Positions 33,467 to 34,549 of a stretch of DNA of 34,549 nt are shown piece by piece. The notes beneath the pieces were generated by a model. That model was not told where the DNA came from. It was given only the letters and a program-made list of their open reading frames with translations, and did no database searches. The position numbers and the translations under genes were made by a program. The stretch comes from Hydrocurvibacter sp036169815. Lineage in GTDB: Bacteria > Campylobacterota > Campylobacteria > Campylobacterales > Sulfurimonadaceae. Positions within the stretch are counted from its first letter, which is position 1. Every line of letters starts with the position of its first letter. The stretch covers positions 1 to 34,549 of the forward strand of contig JAVHOA010000088.1 of NCBI GenBank assembly GCA_036169815.1, written 5' to 3'.

Positions 33467-34522
33467 TTACTTCACAGTGACTTGAGCGAGGTCCAATAGC
33501 ACTCGTGTTCCTTTTGCTACATGACTCTCAACTGCAATCTTTATTTTTAACTCTTTTGATAATTTTTGAACAATATGCAAACCAATGCCAAGCCCTCGCT
33601 CATGCTCTTTATAAAAACGCTCAAAGATTTTTTCTGGATGCGCGATACCTTTGCCAGAATCTTCAATTAGTAATGATAAAGATTGCGTATCTATACTCAC
33701 TTTTACAAAACCATTTACGATATTATATTTAGCCGCATTACTCAAAAGATTATCCAAAATACGCACAAAAGCATCCTTATTTGTGTACATCTGTAATGTT
33801 TCTCCACTGAGCTTAAAAACTCTATCAGGAAACAATTTTTCAAAAATCAAAATCCTCTCTGCAAGAAGTACATGCAGATTAAAATATTGCGATTGATTTT
33901 GATACTCCTCTAAGTACGCACGTAAATTATTGCCAAGCGAGTTGATTGTCTCAATGCTTTGAGCAATTCTCATAATCTTTTTTTCATCCTCTCTGACTCC
34001 TTTTAAACGGCTAACATTGAGCCGAAGTGCCGCAAGAGGCGTTGCTAAATCATGCAAAATATCTCGGCTAAACTCCTCTGTCAAATGCAACGCTTTATTA
34101 AGCGGATGGAGTGTGTACCATGAAAAAAGTGCTGAGATAAGCATAAGGAGCAACACCCCAAGGAGATAATATTTCGCTAAATGTTCTCGTAGCTCTTGCA
34201 TGAGCTGCTGGTATTTGGATAAAGAAAGAGCAATTTTAAGCGCATACGTCTCATTTTTTGGAATAGGAAACAGGGCATAAAGCTCATTTGAAGATTGTTT
34301 GAGTTGCTGAATCTGCATCTTTTCAAATGGAACAAAATCTATGTGATACTCGCTACATGTAAGGTCATAACTGCACACTCGCATCTCATTATAAATCTTT
34401 TCTTGCATCTCATGGGCCAATTTATTGTAGTAGAGAACCCCCAATATGGCACTCAAAAATGTAAGTGAAAGAAAAAAAACTACAAAACTTTTACTAAACG
34501 ATTCTCTTTGGGCTTTTTTCAA
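33467..34522 (-). CDS. Two-component sensor histidine kinase
   Basis: A 351-residue membrane kinase: two membrane segments (about 12-31 and 119-135) flanking a small periplasmic domain of about 85 residues, then HisKA with phosphoacceptor His157 in FSRDILHDLATPLAAL. A HATPase domain follows, with N box NLLSNAAKYN, G1 IEDSGKGI and G2 GLGIGL. The start is TTG at 34522 and overlaps the response regulator end by 29 nt. The periplasmic domain contains two Cys (residues 50 and 56). It sits upstream of a small secreted protein and a barrel protein, so an envelope signal is plausible. Confidence 0.9.
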   Translation of the reverse strand: MKKAQRESFSKSFVVFFLSLTFLSAILGVLYYNKLAHEMQEKIYNEMRVCSYDLTCSEYHIDFVPFEKMQIQQLKQSSNELYALFPIPKNETYALKIALSLSKYQQLMQELREHLAKYYLLGVLLLMLISALFSWYTLHPLNKALHLTEEFSRDILHDLATPLAALRLNVSRLKGVREDEKKIMRIAQSIETINSLGNNLRAYLEEYQNQSQYFNLHVLLAERILIFEKLFPDRVFKLSGETLQMYTNKDAFVRILDNLLSNAAKYNIVNGFVKVSIDTQSLSLLIEDSGKGIAHPEKIFERFYKEHERGLGIGLHIVQKLSKELKIKIAVESHVAKGTRVLLDLAQVTVK

Positions 34523-34549
34523 TGCGGTATCCTATGCCTCGAAGATTTT
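34494..34549 (-). CDS. OmpR-type response regulator, C-terminal end only
   Basis: The frame at the window edge reads NLRGIGYRIEKSPKRIV and stops at 34494. LRGIGYRIE is the end of the winged-helix DNA-binding domain of OmpR/PhoB regulators. The rest lies outside the window. It overlaps the kinase gene by 29 nt and is certainly its cognate partner in the operon. Confidence 0.85.
   Translation of the reverse strand, partial: NLRGIGYRIEKSPKRIV

Larger units (their letters stand above)
24..34362 (+). repeat. Dispersed palindromic motif TTACATGTAA (20 TACATGTA cores)
   Basis: Exact TTACATGTAA copies begin at 3541, 7990, 12157, 12595, 16820, 18495, 21685, 25075, 25096, 26151, 29703, 29919 and 30791. 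Copies with one or two edge changes but an intact TACATGTA core begin at 24, 2777, 16243, 25898, 28591, 32366 and 34353. Weaker relatives are at 3948, 9407 and 11592. Sixteen of the 17 TACATGTAA copies are followed by G on the + strand, most often then G or C. Copies lie inside genes of both strands, in different codon phases (for example LTCK, LHVK and AYMYG), and between genes. By hand, a 10-mer of this composition should appear about 0.1 times in 34.5 kb. The function is unknown. Confidence 0.9.

Noticed and set aside
1..34549. CRISPR array, tRNA or rRNA genes, transposase
   Set aside because: No regularly spaced repeats, no cloverleaf or rRNA sequence and no transposase-like frame were seen.

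Overview
The window looks like a chromosomal segment of a Campylobacterota (Epsilonproteobacteria) member, probably a free-living Sulfurimonas/Sulfuricurvum/Sulfurospirillum-like bacterium. The grounds are its low GC by eye, the fabG-(199 aa orphan)-acpP-fabF-accA order, a 62 aa L28, the 342 aa Alr, a PerR-like regulator beside a di-heme cytochrome c peroxidase, and many TTG starts with good Shine-Dalgarno sites. Genus is an inference. The sequence is a draft scaffold: 100 N lie at 17645-17744, and the two contig ends around them share an identical 55 nt.

Layout. 86-4702: rpmB (-), then a + strand run of an HDOD protein, a STAS/CheX-like protein, rpe, trpF and a DnaQ-like exonuclease. 4713-8758: fatty acid synthesis operon on the minus strand (fabG, orphan, acpP, fabF, accA). 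8904-12761: gpmI (-) divergent from mraY-murD (+). 12858-24584: a two-armed, convergent locus of the circularly permuted ATP-grasp / alpha-E / transglutaminase / DUF2126 type. Its + arm is ATP-grasp, alpha-E, an M14-like deacylase and a second M14-like protein that has lost its catalytic residues. Its - arm is a transglutaminase-DUF2126 fusion, an ATP-grasp-alpha-E fusion and a transglutaminase. Between the arms lies a broken McrBC-like remnant. 24730-26938: a Cys/Met-rich secreted small protein, rsmG, a PP0621-like protein, an orphan and an NlpC/P60 lipoprotein. 26852-28446: PerR-like regulator divergent from ccp. 28523-31128: cytochrome b561-like and alr (-), divergent from agmatine deiminase (+). 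31130-34549: a CPA2 antiporter (+) convergent with a minus operon of response regulator (partial), histidine kinase, small secreted protein and outer-membrane barrel.

Two things stand out. First, the palindrome TTACATGTAA occurs 13 times exactly, and its core TACATGTA 20 times, in genes of both strands, in all reading frames and between genes. The flanking base is mostly polarised to one strand, as expected of a genome-wide architectural or uptake-type motif. Second, the ATP-grasp/alpha-E/transglutaminase/DUF2126 locus carries an M14 enzyme/pseudoenzyme pair and has no Anbu-type proteasome-like protease. This family of loci is predicted to make or modify peptides but has no established product.
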